NCBI GenBank assembly: GCA_009787745.1
Contig: WQST01000171.1
Location: forward strand, 1-5,501
Reading direction: 5' to 3'
Source: Lachnospiraceae bacterium
GTDB lineage: Bacteria > Bacillota > Clostridia > Lachnospirales > Lachnospiraceae
Length of the DNA stretch: 5,501 nt
A program made the position numbers and the translations under genes. Below the pieces are notes generated by a model. It was not told where the DNA came from. It saw only the letters and a list, made by a program, of their open reading frames with translations, and did not search any database. Below, one piece after another: positions 1 through 5,501 of this stretch (the stretch's first letter is position 1; each line of letters begins with the position of its first letter).

Positions 1-291
1 AATCATTACCTCCGCAAGATGGCCGGTACTGGTATTTAGAAAAGTATTCGCCATAATACTCCCCGTCATAATCCGCTCACTCAACCCGCCCCCGTGATAA
101 GTATCTTCCTTCGCATCCAAAAGATTATTCGTCGCTTCATTATAAAACTCCGAATAACGAACACTCTGCCTTGCCAACTGCATCGCCAGGTCATCGTCAT
201 AGACTTTGTCATTAATCGTATCAATCGCCTTCATCGCTGTCTTGGCATTTTTTTGAATCCCTCTTAAAATCTCTGCATCATCTTTTCGCAT
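1..291 (-). CDS. Conserved hypothetical protein, probably all-helical (N-terminal 97 residues; C-terminus beyond window)
   Basis: This is an open frame from an ATG at 289-291 to the left edge with no stop, giving 97 residues; the C-terminus lies outside. The product is hydrophilic, rich in Ala, Asp, Asn and Met, with no signal peptide or membrane segment. It starts MRKDDAEILRGI, has a central KVYDDDLAMQLARQ stretch (about residues 29-42) and ends near NTSTGHLAEVMI (86-97). Heptad-like spacing of Ile, Leu, Met and Ala suggests two or three amphipathic helices, perhaps a helical bundle. It resembles, from memory, short uncharacterised proteins of clostridia, some with ferritin-like character, but I see no metal-ligand motif and assign no function. 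Start choice: AAAGGA at 297-302 sits 5 bases before this ATG, whereas the in-frame ATG at 295-297 overlaps that site. It lies after the terminator following gatB, so it is probably a separate unit, though no clear promoter of its own was found. Confidence 0.8.
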   Translation of the reverse strand, partial: MRKDDAEILRGIQKNAKTAMKAIDTINDKVYDDDLAMQLARQSVRYSEFYNEATNNLLDAKEDTYHGGGLSERIMTGSIMANTFLNTSTGHLAEVMI

Positions 292-296
292 AATCA

Positions 297-302
297 TCCT
301 TT
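297..302 (-). promoter_or_regulatory. Ribosome binding site deciding the start of the left-edge hypothetical gene
   Basis: On the minus strand AAAGGA is followed by 5 bases and then the ATG at 289-291. An in-frame ATG two codons upstream (295-297) overlaps the site and so is the less likely start. Another ATG at 303-305 is out of frame. Confidence 0.55.
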
Positions 303-323
303 CATGCCTACTTAATACATAAT

Positions 324-353
324 AAAAAAACAGAATAGCATCTATTCTGTTTT
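324..353 (-). terminator. Rho-independent terminator after gatB
   Basis: Eight perfect base pairs, CAGAATAG (331-338) against CTATTCTG (342-349), enclose a 3-base loop. Four A-T pairs extend the stem at its base to 327-353. Read on the minus strand, the stem runs into seven consecutive T (330-324) followed by ATT. It starts 23 bases beyond the gatB stop codon, as expected for the end of a gdhA-gatCAB transcript. The stem is AT-rich, so efficiency may be moderate and some read-through into the left-edge gene is possible. On the plus strand the hairpin is followed by only four T, so the minus orientation is preferred, and no plus-strand gene is present to need it. Confidence 0.75.
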
Positions 354-376
354 AGCATTTCCGTTTATTTACTTTT

Positions 377-1804
377 TTAAACCGATAATGAATCTTTTAA
401 TGCTTTTCGCACTAACTCGGGATTTCCCGTTCCGCCAAGCTTCTTCATGACCTGCCCGACCAAAAATCCGAACGCCTTTTCTTTCCCGCTTCGGTAATCC
501 GCCAACGCTTCCGTATTTTCCGCTAAAACCGCCTTAACCGCATCACCCACAATATTCGTATCGCTGACCATTTTAAGACCCTGCTTCGCAATATACTCAT
601 CAGGGTCAACATCTGCATCAAAGACCGCCGCCAGCGTTTCTTTATAAGCATTGCGGTTTATTTTCCCGCTTATAACTAAGTTAATCAGCACCGACAGTTT
701 ACCGGCGTCCACAGCTAAAAATTCAGGCGTAATATTCGCATTATTCATCAAATACATAATTTCCCCTGTCAGTAAATGCGCCGCTTCTAAAGGCTCGCCG
801 CTCTTCGCTGATACCGCTTCGAATAAATCCGAAATGTTTTTATGCTCGGTAAGAACCAACGCTTCTTTCTCCGAAATCCCGAAATCCCGTTGATATCTTT
901 CCCGTTTCCCGTGCGCGAGTTCGGGAATACTGTCTTTAATCCTTTGAAGCCATTCATCATCAATGTATAACGGCAATAAATCAGGTTCGGGAAAATAGCG
1001 ATAATCCTGCGCATTTTCTTTTGAACGCATCCCGAATGATTCACCTTTATCATCATCCCAGCGCCGCGTTTCCTGAGTTACTTTGCCGCCCCATTCTAGG
1101 ATTTTGATTTGCCGCTCCGTTTCGTATTCGATGGCACGGCCGATTGCTTTGAATGAATTCAGATTCTTCATCTCGGTTCGCGTCCCGAGTTCTTCGCCCT
1201 CACGCCGAACGGATAGATTTACATCGGCACGTAAAGAACCCTCTTGCATTTTACAATCGCATACGCCCAAGTATAGGAGTGTTTCGCGTAATTTTTCAAG
1301 ATAAGCAAGCACCTCTTCGCCGCTTCTAAAATCAGGTTCGGAAACTATTTCAATCAGCGGTACCCCACAGCGGTTAAAATCCATTTGTGTGCGGTTATTT
1401 CGCGCATCATGGATAAGCTTTCCCGCATCCTCTTCCATATGGATTTCACGGATACCGATCACTTTTTTATTTCCGTTAACCTCAATCTCCATCCCTGCAT
1501 CACGGCAAATCGGGGCATATAACTGCGATACCTGATATGCTTTCGGTAAATCGGGATAAAAATAGTTTTTGCGGTCAAATTTGCTGTTGACCGTGATTTT
1601 TCCGCCCAGTGCAAGACCTGTGCGGACAGCGTATTCCACTACCCGGCGGTTAAGCTTCGGCAATGTCCCCGGCATACCCGAACAAACAGGGCATACGTGA
1701 CTGTTCGGCTCACCGCCGAATTCGGTTGTGCAGGCACAAAATATTTTCGATTTCGTTGATAGTTCCGCATGAACTTCCAGTCCGACGACTGTTTCCCACT
1801 TCAT
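377..1804 (-). CDS. gatB: Asp-tRNA(Asn)/Glu-tRNA(Gln) amidotransferase subunit B
   Basis: GatB is the kinase and tRNA-binding subunit of GatCAB: it uses ATP to activate the side-chain carboxylate of mischarged Glu-tRNA(Gln) or Asp-tRNA(Asn), then ammonia from GatA completes the amide. The protein has 475 residues, the usual full length. Hallmarks in order: GLEVHAELSTKSK (8-20); a cysteine cluster C23, C25, C38, C41 ending CPVCSGMPGTLP, a probable zinc site; YFYPDLPKAYQ (81-91); HMEEDAGKL (122-130); DFNRCGVPLIEIVSEPD (142-158); EGSLRADVNLSVR (188-200); GTRTEMKNLNSFKAI (207-221); and QDYRYFPEPDL (266-276). E10, H12 and E124/E125 lie where the metal and ATP site is described for the family. Residues from about 330 form the helical tail (YqeY-like) that grips tRNA, ending with KAFGFLVGQVMKKLGGTGNPELV. 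The ATG is preceded by AAGGGG (1810-1815) at 5 bases. It lies 17 bases after gatA and is last in the operon. Whether it serves Asn, Gln or both cannot be read from the sequence. Confidence 0.98.
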   Translation of the reverse strand: MKWETVVGLEVHAELSTKSKIFCACTTEFGGEPNSHVCPVCSGMPGTLPKLNRRVVEYAVRTGLALGGKITVNSKFDRKNYFYPDLPKAYQVSQLYAPICRDAGMEIEVNGNKKVIGIREIHMEEDAGKLIHDARNNRTQMDFNRCGVPLIEIVSEPDFRSGEEVLAYLEKLRETLLYLGVCDCKMQEGSLRADVNLSVRREGEELGTRTEMKNLNSFKAIGRAIEYETERQIKILEWGGKVTQETRRWDDDKGESFGMRSKENAQDYRYFPEPDLLPLYIDDEWLQRIKDSIPELAHGKRERYQRDFGISEKEALVLTEHKNISDLFEAVSAKSGEPLEAAHLLTGEIMYLMNNANITPEFLAVDAGKLSVLINLVISGKINRNAYKETLAAVFDADVDPDEYIAKQGLKMVSDTNIVGDAVKAVLAENTEALADYRSGKEKAFGFLVGQVMKKLGGTGNPELVRKALKDSLSV

Positions 1805-1821
1805 AAAAACCCCTTATATTG

Positions 1822-3285
1822 CTATTTACGGCCAGCCGAAATAGTAGTATTATGATAGTTCGTCCGATTTTGGTAAATCCGGGCGATCCTGATTAGCTTC
1901 TCTTCCGAAAAAGCGTCGCCAATCAGCTGAAAACCGACAGGCAATCCGTCTCCGTCAAATCCGCAAGGAAGCGCCGCCGCAGGAAGCCCCGCCAGATTAA
2001 CCGAAACCGTATAAATATCACCCATATACATCTTCATCGGGTCGTCAATATTTTCACCGATTTTATAAGCCGTAGTCGGAGCAACAGGAGAAATAATGAC
2101 ATCAAACTGCGTAAATAAACGATTATATGCATCCTTTAATAATGCGCGCGTCTGCAACGCTTTCTTATAGTAAGCATCATAATAACCCGACGACAGCACG
2201 AAAGAACCGAGCATTATCCTTCTTTTTACTTCCAAGCCAAAACCTTCACTGCGCGACTTTAGATAAACCTCTGATAACGTTTTCGCATCCGCGCTCCGAT
2301 AACCATATTTAAGCCCGTCATACCGCGAAAGATTCGAAGACGCTTCCGCACAGGCAATAATATAGTAAGCGGGAACCATATATTCCAATAACGGCATCTC
2401 AAATTCGATAATCGCCGCCCCCGCCGCTTCAAACTCTTTAACGGCGGACATAACCGCTTCTTTTACCCCGCTGTCAATTCCGCTTGTGAAGTAATTGCGC
2501 GGTAAGCCAACGCGAATGCCTTCCATCCGCTCTTCATTATTCTCGCTGAAAGCAAAAGACTTTTCGCTTACACAGGTGCTGTCTTTTATATCACCGCCTG
2601 ATATAAGCGAAAAAAGCGCCGCACAGTCATTGATATTATTCGCGATCGGGCCGATCTGATCCAAAGAAGAAGCATACGCCAAAAGCCCGTACCGTGAAAC
2701 CGCCCCATATGTCGGCTTAATCCCTGTCGTCCCGCAAAAAGCACAGGGTTGCCTGATACTTCCGCCCGTATCGGAACCAAGCGAAAGCGGAATCTGCTTA
2801 CCTGCCACCGCCGCCGCACTCCCGCCCGATGAACCGCCTGCTACCCGCGTTTCATCAAACGGGTTATGGGTCACGCCAAAAATACCTGTTTCACTTGAAC
2901 CGCCCATCGCAAATTCATCCATATTCAGCTTGCCGATCACAATCATCCCGGCTTGTTCCAGTTTATCAACAACTGTCGCATTGTATACAGGAACATAATC
3001 TGAGAGCATCTTCGAAGCGCATGTCGTTTTTAGCCCCGCTGTCGAGATGTTATCTTTGATCGCAATCGGAACACCGCAAAGTAAAGATAAATCCTCGCCC
3101 GAATCTATCTTTGCCTGAATGATTTCTACTCTTTCCAGCGCTCTTTCCTTTGCCAGGGTAATAAAAGCGTTATACTTATTATTAGTCCGTTCAATCTCAT
3201 CTATATAACCGCATACCGCTTCTTTAACACTTACTTCTCTATCCCTTATCAATTTCGCAAGCGTAAGCGTGCTTAAGTCAAACAT
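1822..3285 (-). CDS. gatA: Asp-tRNA(Asn)/Glu-tRNA(Gln) amidotransferase subunit A (glutaminase)
   Basis: GatA is the glutaminase subunit of GatCAB: it hydrolyses glutamine to glutamate and channels the ammonia to GatB. It belongs to the amidase-signature family, with a Ser-cisSer-Lys catalytic triad. All three residues are visible: K77 in GVPIAIKDNIS, S152 in the glycine/serine loop AGGSSGGSAAAV (149-160), and the nucleophile S176 in SDTGGSIRQP (171-180). The 24-residue spacing between the two serines matches the family. The N-terminal helices (about 1-65) match the region that packs with GatC in known complexes. The C-terminal part carries ISPVAPTTAYKIGE and the glycine-rich LAGLPAAALPCGFDGDGLPVGFQLIG stretch typical of GatA (about 397-460). 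At 487 residues it is full length with no missing key residue. The ATG at 3283-3285 has GGGAG (3295-3299) upstream, 9 bases away. It lies 23 bases after gatC and 17 before gatB, which suggests co-expression in complex stoichiometry. Confidence 0.98.
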   Translation of the reverse strand: MFDLSTLTLAKLIRDREVSVKEAVCGYIDEIERTNNKYNAFITLAKERALERVEIIQAKIDSGEDLSLLCGVPIAIKDNISTAGLKTTCASKMLSDYVPVYNATVVDKLEQAGMIVIGKLNMDEFAMGGSSETGIFGVTHNPFDETRVAGGSSGGSAAAVAGKQIPLSLGSDTGGSIRQPCAFCGTTGIKPTYGAVSRYGLLAYASSLDQIGPIANNINDCAALFSLISGGDIKDSTCVSEKSFAFSENNEERMEGIRVGLPRNYFTSGIDSGVKEAVMSAVKEFEAAGAAIIEFEMPLLEYMVPAYYIIACAEASSNLSRYDGLKYGYRSADAKTLSEVYLKSRSEGFGLEVKRRIMLGSFVLSSGYYDAYYKKALQTRALLKDAYNRLFTQFDVIISPVAPTTAYKIGENIDDPMKMYMGDIYTVSVNLAGLPAAALPCGFDGDGLPVGFQLIGDAFSEEKLIRIARIYQNRTNYHNTTISAGRK

Positions 3286-3308
3286 ACAATATAACTCCCG
3301 ACACTATA

Positions 3309-3599
3309 TCACTCCCCCACAGTCTGAGGCGAACTAAACATCCCGGCCTCTTCCACAGGAGCATTCCGCAAAATAAGCTGACGGTCAAACGATGCCATCA
3401 CCTCATCATCACGAAAAGCATTAACATTATCAAACGGATGGCTGCGTTCAGATACATTTTCCGTATCAAGTTCCTTAAGGCGCGCCATATAATTCAGAAT
3501 TTCCTCCAAATCCCCCGTTAGGCGGACTTTTTCATCGTCCGCTAACGAAAGATAGGATAAATCTTCTAAATATGAAATTAATTTATTATCTATTGTCAT
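3309..3599 (-). CDS. gatC: Asp-tRNA(Asn)/Glu-tRNA(Gln) amidotransferase subunit C
   Basis: GatC is the small non-catalytic subunit that wraps around the GatA-GatB interface and is needed for a stable GatCAB complex. The product is 96 residues, normal for the family. Visible family features: YLEDLSYLSLADDE (10-23) in the first helix; DLEEILNYMARLKELDT (30-46) in the second, ending in the characteristic ELDT; then the extended part with H54, N60, RDDEV (63-67) and the SFDRQLILRNAPVEEAGMF stretch (70-88) that lies along the partner subunits. The ATG at 3597-3599 is preceded by a modest CAGGT site about 7 bases upstream. It lies 27 bases after gdhA and 23 before gatA, with no terminator or good promoter in either gap, so it is probably read from the gdhA promoter. 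The weak ribosome site next to so strong a gdhA site may lower gatC output relative to GdhA (inference). Confidence 0.97.
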   Translation of the reverse strand: MTIDNKLISYLEDLSYLSLADDEKVRLTGDLEEILNYMARLKELDTENVSERSHPFDNVNAFRDDEVMASFDRQLILRNAPVEEAGMFSSPQTVGE

Positions 3600-3626
3600 A
3601 TATATACCTGTTAATCAGAGATAATC

Positions 3627-4958
3627 TTATACAGAACCCTGCATATACATAGCTTCGGCGACTTTCTTAAATCCCGCGATATTAGCGCCTGCGACAAGAT
3701 TATCTTTCATGCCGTAATTTTCGGCGGCTTTTGAACTATTGATATAAATATCACGCATAATGGTGCGAAGACGACCGTCCACTTCATCAAATGTCCATGA
3801 TAAACGTAAGCTGTTCTGCGACATTTCCAGCGCGGAAATTGCTACCCCGCCTGCATTAGCCGCTTTACCTGGTGCAAAATACACGCCGCTTTCCTGTAAT
3901 AAATGGGTGGCTTCAATTGACGTTGACATGTTAGAACCTTCGGCCACCGCAATACAGCCGTTCTTAATCAGGTGTTTTGCCCCGTCTTCCAATAATTCAT
4001 TCTGAGTCGCGCAAGGAAGCGCTACATCACAGGGAACCGACCAAACAAGCCCGCCTGCGAAATATTCGGCATTTTTGCGATACTCTGTGTATTCACTAAT
4101 CCGACCGCGTTTAACTTCTTTTATCTGCTTAACAGCATTTAAATCAATGCCTTCTACATCATATACATAGCCGTTTGAATCACTCATTGTAATTACTTTT
4201 CCGCCAAGTTCCATCACTTTTTCCGCGGCATAAATAGCAACATTTCCGCTTCCTGAAATAACTACTTTTTTGCCTTTAAAATCCGTTCCTTTGGCGGCAA
4301 GCATATTTTCCATCATATATACCAAGCCGTAACCTGTCGCTTGTGTACGTACCAAAGAACCGCCGTAGGTCAGCCCCTTGCCCGTAAATACTCCTGTATA
4401 TTGACCGGTCAGACGCTTATATTGACCGTACATATAGCCGATTTCACGCGCACCGACACCGATATCGCCCGCCGGAACATCCTGATCGGCGCCGATATGA
4501 CGATAAAATTCATTGATAAAACTTTGGCAAAATGCCATCACTTCACGGTCAGATTTACCTTTCGGGTCAAAGTTCGAACCGCCTTTTCCGCCGCCGATCG
4601 GTAATCCTGTCAGGGAATTTTTAAAGATTTGCTCGAAGCCTAAGAATTTAATAATGCTTAATGAGACGCTCGGGTGAAAACGCAAACCGCCTTTATATGG
4701 GCCGATAGCGCTGTTAAACTGCACACGATAGCCGCGGTTAACATTTACATTTCCGTTATCGTCAACCCACGGAACTCTGAACATAATCTGCCGTTCAGGT
4801 TCGACTAAACGTTCAAGTATCCCTGCTTTTTCGTACTCAGGATGCTCGTCTAAATAAGGTTGAAGGGTCGGTAGAATTTCGGTCATAGCCTGATGAAATT
4901 CCGCTTCATTCGGGCTATTTTTGATTGTTTTTGCAAGTACATTTTGGGTGTAAGACAT
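3627..4958 (-). CDS. gdhA: Glutamate dehydrogenase, probably NADP-specific
   Basis: This cytoplasmic enzyme interconverts 2-oxoglutarate plus ammonium and L-glutamate; NADP-linked forms usually run toward glutamate. The protein has 443 residues, the length of the small hexameric class. The substrate domain holds GPYKGGLRFHP (86-96), LPIGGGKGGSNFDPKGKSD (119-137) and VPAGDIGVGAREIGYMYG (161-178). The expected residues K89, K113, K125, D165 and S380 are all present, at the numbers I recall for the Clostridium symbiosum enzyme. The Rossmann coenzyme domain has SGSGNVA (235-241) and, at the end of the second strand, MSDSNG (258-263). Both resemble NADP-type enzymes such as that of E. coli, which is the basis for the coenzyme call; NAD use cannot be excluded. 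The ATG at 4956-4958 has AAGGAGG (4966-4972) at 7 bases, an ideal site. A promoter with a palindromic spacer lies upstream. gatC starts 27 bases downstream with no terminator between. Confidence 0.97.
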   Translation of the reverse strand: MSYTQNVLAKTIKNSPNEAEFHQAMTEILPTLQPYLDEHPEYEKAGILERLVEPERQIMFRVPWVDDNGNVNVNRGYRVQFNSAIGPYKGGLRFHPSVSLSIIKFLGFEQIFKNSLTGLPIGGGKGGSNFDPKGKSDREVMAFCQSFINEFYRHIGADQDVPAGDIGVGAREIGYMYGQYKRLTGQYTGVFTGKGLTYGGSLVRTQATGYGLVYMMENMLAAKGTDFKGKKVVISGSGNVAIYAAEKVMELGGKVITMSDSNGYVYDVEGIDLNAVKQIKEVKRGRISEYTEYRKNAEYFAGGLVWSVPCDVALPCATQNELLEDGAKHLIKNGCIAVAEGSNMSTSIEATHLLQESGVYFAPGKAANAGGVAISALEMSQNSLRLSWTFDEVDGRLRTIMRDIYINSSKAAENYGMKDNLVAGANIAGFKKVAEAMYMQGSV

Positions 4959-4965
4959 ATATATT

Positions 4966-4972
4966 CCTCCTT
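4966..4972 (-). promoter_or_regulatory. Strong ribosome binding site of gdhA
   Basis: AAGGAGG on the minus strand lies 7 bases before the gdhA ATG. It is a near-perfect match to the 16S rRNA 3' end and the strongest ribosome site in the window. It fixes the gdhA start and suggests high expression. Confidence 0.85.
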
Positions 4973-4977
4973 AATTT

Positions 4978-5031
4978 AAAAAAGCATTCACCGACAAGCC
5001 GACCGAAATCAACTTGTTGATAAACGCCTTT
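4978..5031 (-). promoter_or_regulatory. Structured gdhA leader, possible attenuator-type hairpin
   Basis: On the minus strand AAAGGCGTT (5023-5031) can pair with AATGCTTTT (4980-4988): nine pairs, two of them G-U. The second arm merges into a run of six T (4978-4983). Inside the loop lies a further inverted repeat, ATCAAC-AA-GTTGAT (5008-5021), which as RNA gives a 5-bp hairpin with a 4-base loop. CCGAC is repeated directly on the plus strand (4991-4995 and 4999-5003). This is the only U-tract of this length and orientation between the upstream kinase gene and gdhA, so the structure could end kinase read-through or attenuate gdhA. The outer stem is weak and the loop long. I recognise no riboswitch class here. 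Confidence 0.3.
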
Positions 5032-5046
5032 GTCTATCATTAACAT

Positions 5047-5075
5047 AGCATAGCATAAACAACTTATGCTGTAAA
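5047..5075 (-). promoter_or_regulatory. Sigma-70/SigA-type promoter for gdhA (and probably gatCAB)
   Basis: On the minus strand the -35 box is TTTACA (5070-5075, five of six matches to consensus) and the -10 box TATGCT (5047-5052, four of six with the key TA...T positions), separated by exactly 17 bases. An A-rich stretch at about 5076-5097, including runs of six and seven A, lies directly upstream like an UP element. The predicted start is near 5040, giving a leader of about 80 bases to the gdhA ATG. A second TATGCT overlaps at 5052-5057 but would leave only a 12-base spacer. Prediction by eye; no transcript data. Confidence 0.65.
5052..5070. promoter_or_regulatory. Candidate operator: 7-bp inverted repeat in the gdhA promoter spacer
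   Basis: AGCATAA-ACAAC-TTATGCT on the plus strand is a perfect 7-bp inverted repeat around a 5-base centre. It fills most of the gap between the -35 and -10 boxes and touches the edge base of each. Half-sites about 12 bases apart centre to centre suit a dimeric helix-turn-helix repressor or similar factor, and binding there would be expected to block RNA polymerase. Part of the sequence recurs in the adjacent TATGC repeats (5047-5057). The regulator is not in this window and I do not recognise the site as that of a named regulator. Confidence 0.5.
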
Positions 5076-5158
5076 TATTTTTTTATTCTCTTTTTTACCG
5101 ATATTTTATCAAAGTAACTGTAAGGCTGTTGTTCAGGGTTAGTTTGCTTTGTTTTTTG

Positions 5159-5501
5159 TTAATTCATTTCGGTAATTATGATTTTTTTATATAGATCTTT
5201 GGCCTTATCGGGATAAACTTCTGCAATATCAGCATTCATGGCGCATGATGCGGAAATTGCCGCCGCTTTCATCAGCGTTTCATGCATATCGTCTCCATTT
5301 AACTGCGACATGCAAAAAGAAGCGACCACGCTGTCACCGCACCCGATTGTATTTTTTACTTTTAGGTGAGGTGGTTTGGCATGTAGGATTTTTGTTTCAC
5401 CGGCTTTAGAATATAGAAGCCCTTCTGCGCCAAGCGAAAGGATGAGATGGGAAATACCGCCGCGGGTCAGGCTTCTGATGATTTCTGCCGTCTCCGCAAT
5501 G
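5159..5501 (-). CDS. PfkB-family sugar (phosphate) kinase, C-terminal 113 residues (N-terminus beyond window)
   Basis: An open frame enters from the right edge and ends at a TAA at 5159-5161. The first full codon is at 5498-5500, leaving 113 residues. The diagnostic stretch is VKNTIGCGDSVVASF, the second PfkB signature: its Asp in G-x-GD is the catalytic base and the glycines form the anion hole for the ATP phosphates. Before it, ISHLILSLGAEGLLYSKAG matches the strand-turn region of ribokinase-like folds (usually LSLGxxG), and after it a helix carrying MKAAAISASCAM fits the family's C-terminal helices. The pattern is closest to the 1-phosphofructokinase/tagatose-6-phosphate kinase branch, but the substrate-determining N-terminal part is missing, so no gene name is given. 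It lies 200 bases upstream of gdhA in the same direction, with no clear terminator directly after it. Confidence 0.85.
   Translation of the reverse strand, partial: IAETAEIIRSLTRGGISHLILSLGAEGLLYSKAGETKILHAKPPHLKVKNTIGCGDSVVASFCMSQLNGDDMHETLMKAAAISASCAMNADIAEVYPDKAKDLYKKIIITEMN

Noticed and set aside
651..1056. Overlapping ORFs on both strands (651-893 plus, 787-1056 minus) inside gatB
   Set aside because: The gatB frame is intact and conserved through this region, so there is no frameshift to explain and no independent gene.
1083..1304. Plus-strand ORF of 73 codons inside gatB
   Set aside because: It lies opposite conserved gatB coding sequence, and its composition (rich in Arg, Ser and Pro) is what an antisense shadow gives. 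No protein family recognised.
2127..3059. Several plus- and minus-strand ORFs of 61-77 codons overlapping gatA (2127-2312, 2586-2819, 2829-3059)
   Set aside because: All lie within full-length, motif-complete gatA in other frames and have low-complexity or unrecognisable translations.
377..3599. Possibility that gatCAB is a broken or specialised amidotransferase set
   Set aside because: All three subunits are full length, the GatA triad K77-S152-S176 and the GatB motifs are intact, and the gene order is standard.
4341..4604. Plus-strand ORF of 87 codons opposite the gdhA active-site region
   Set aside because: The minus-strand frame here encodes the strictly conserved GdhA motifs; the plus-strand ORF has no recognisable family, so it is a shadow.
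4915..5040. Minus-strand ORF of 41 codons starting with ATG at the predicted gdhA transcription start and overlapping the start of gdhA out of frame
   Set aside because: Its ATG has no Shine-Dalgarno in the leader and would have to be translated leaderless. It runs through the gdhA ribosome site, and its sequence shows no leader-peptide feature such as a run of regulatory codons. Probably chance.
1..5501. A previously undescribed defence, mobile or biosynthetic system
   Set aside because: No nuclease, transposase, integrase, toxin-antitoxin pair, repeat array or terminal repeats were seen. The recognised genes are central metabolism and translation, and the only unassigned gene is a partial one at the edge.

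Overview
The window carries six protein-coding genes, all on the minus strand, four of them complete. Read in the direction of transcription (high to low coordinates) they are: the C-terminal end of a PfkB-family sugar (phosphate) kinase, then gdhA (glutamate dehydrogenase), gatC, gatA and gatB (the three subunits of the tRNA-dependent amidotransferase GatCAB), then the N-terminal part of a small, probably helical protein of unknown function. I saw no tRNA, rRNA, insertion sequence, CRISPR array or sign of recent transfer.

The organism is most likely an anaerobic member of the Bacillota, probably class Clostridia. Three things point that way: the complete GatCAB genes in the order C-A-B, the strong AAGGAGG-type ribosome binding site on gdhA, and the glutamate dehydrogenase, whose substrate-site residues fall at the same numbers (K89, K113, K125, D165, S380) as I recall for the Clostridium symbiosum enzyme. 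The genus cannot be fixed from this window.

Layout. Positions 5159-5501 hold the kinase end. The 200-base gap 4959-5158 holds a convincing gdhA promoter: a -35 box at 5070-5075, a -10 box at 5047-5052, a 17-base spacer and an A-rich upstream stretch. A 7-bp inverted repeat with a 5-base centre fills most of the spacer and looks like an operator. About 80 bases of leader follow, with possible secondary structure and the strong ribosome binding site. gdhA, gatC, gatA and gatB then follow with gaps of only 27, 23 and 17 bases and no hairpin terminator between them, so they are probably one transcript. A hairpin followed by a U-tract at 324-353, just after gatB, probably ends it. The small unknown gene then begins and runs off the left edge.

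How the genes fit together (inference): GdhA fixes ammonium into glutamate. Glutamate is what GluRS loads onto tRNA(Gln) in organisms that rely on transamidation, and it is also the precursor of the glutamine that GatCAB uses as amide donor. One promoter driving both would tie nitrogen assimilation to Gln-tRNA(Gln) and/or Asn-tRNA(Asn) synthesis. The enzymes are ordinary members of known families. The parts worth a second look are the gdhA-gatCAB linkage and the palindromic promoter and leader ahead of it. I do not see an undescribed multi-gene system here.
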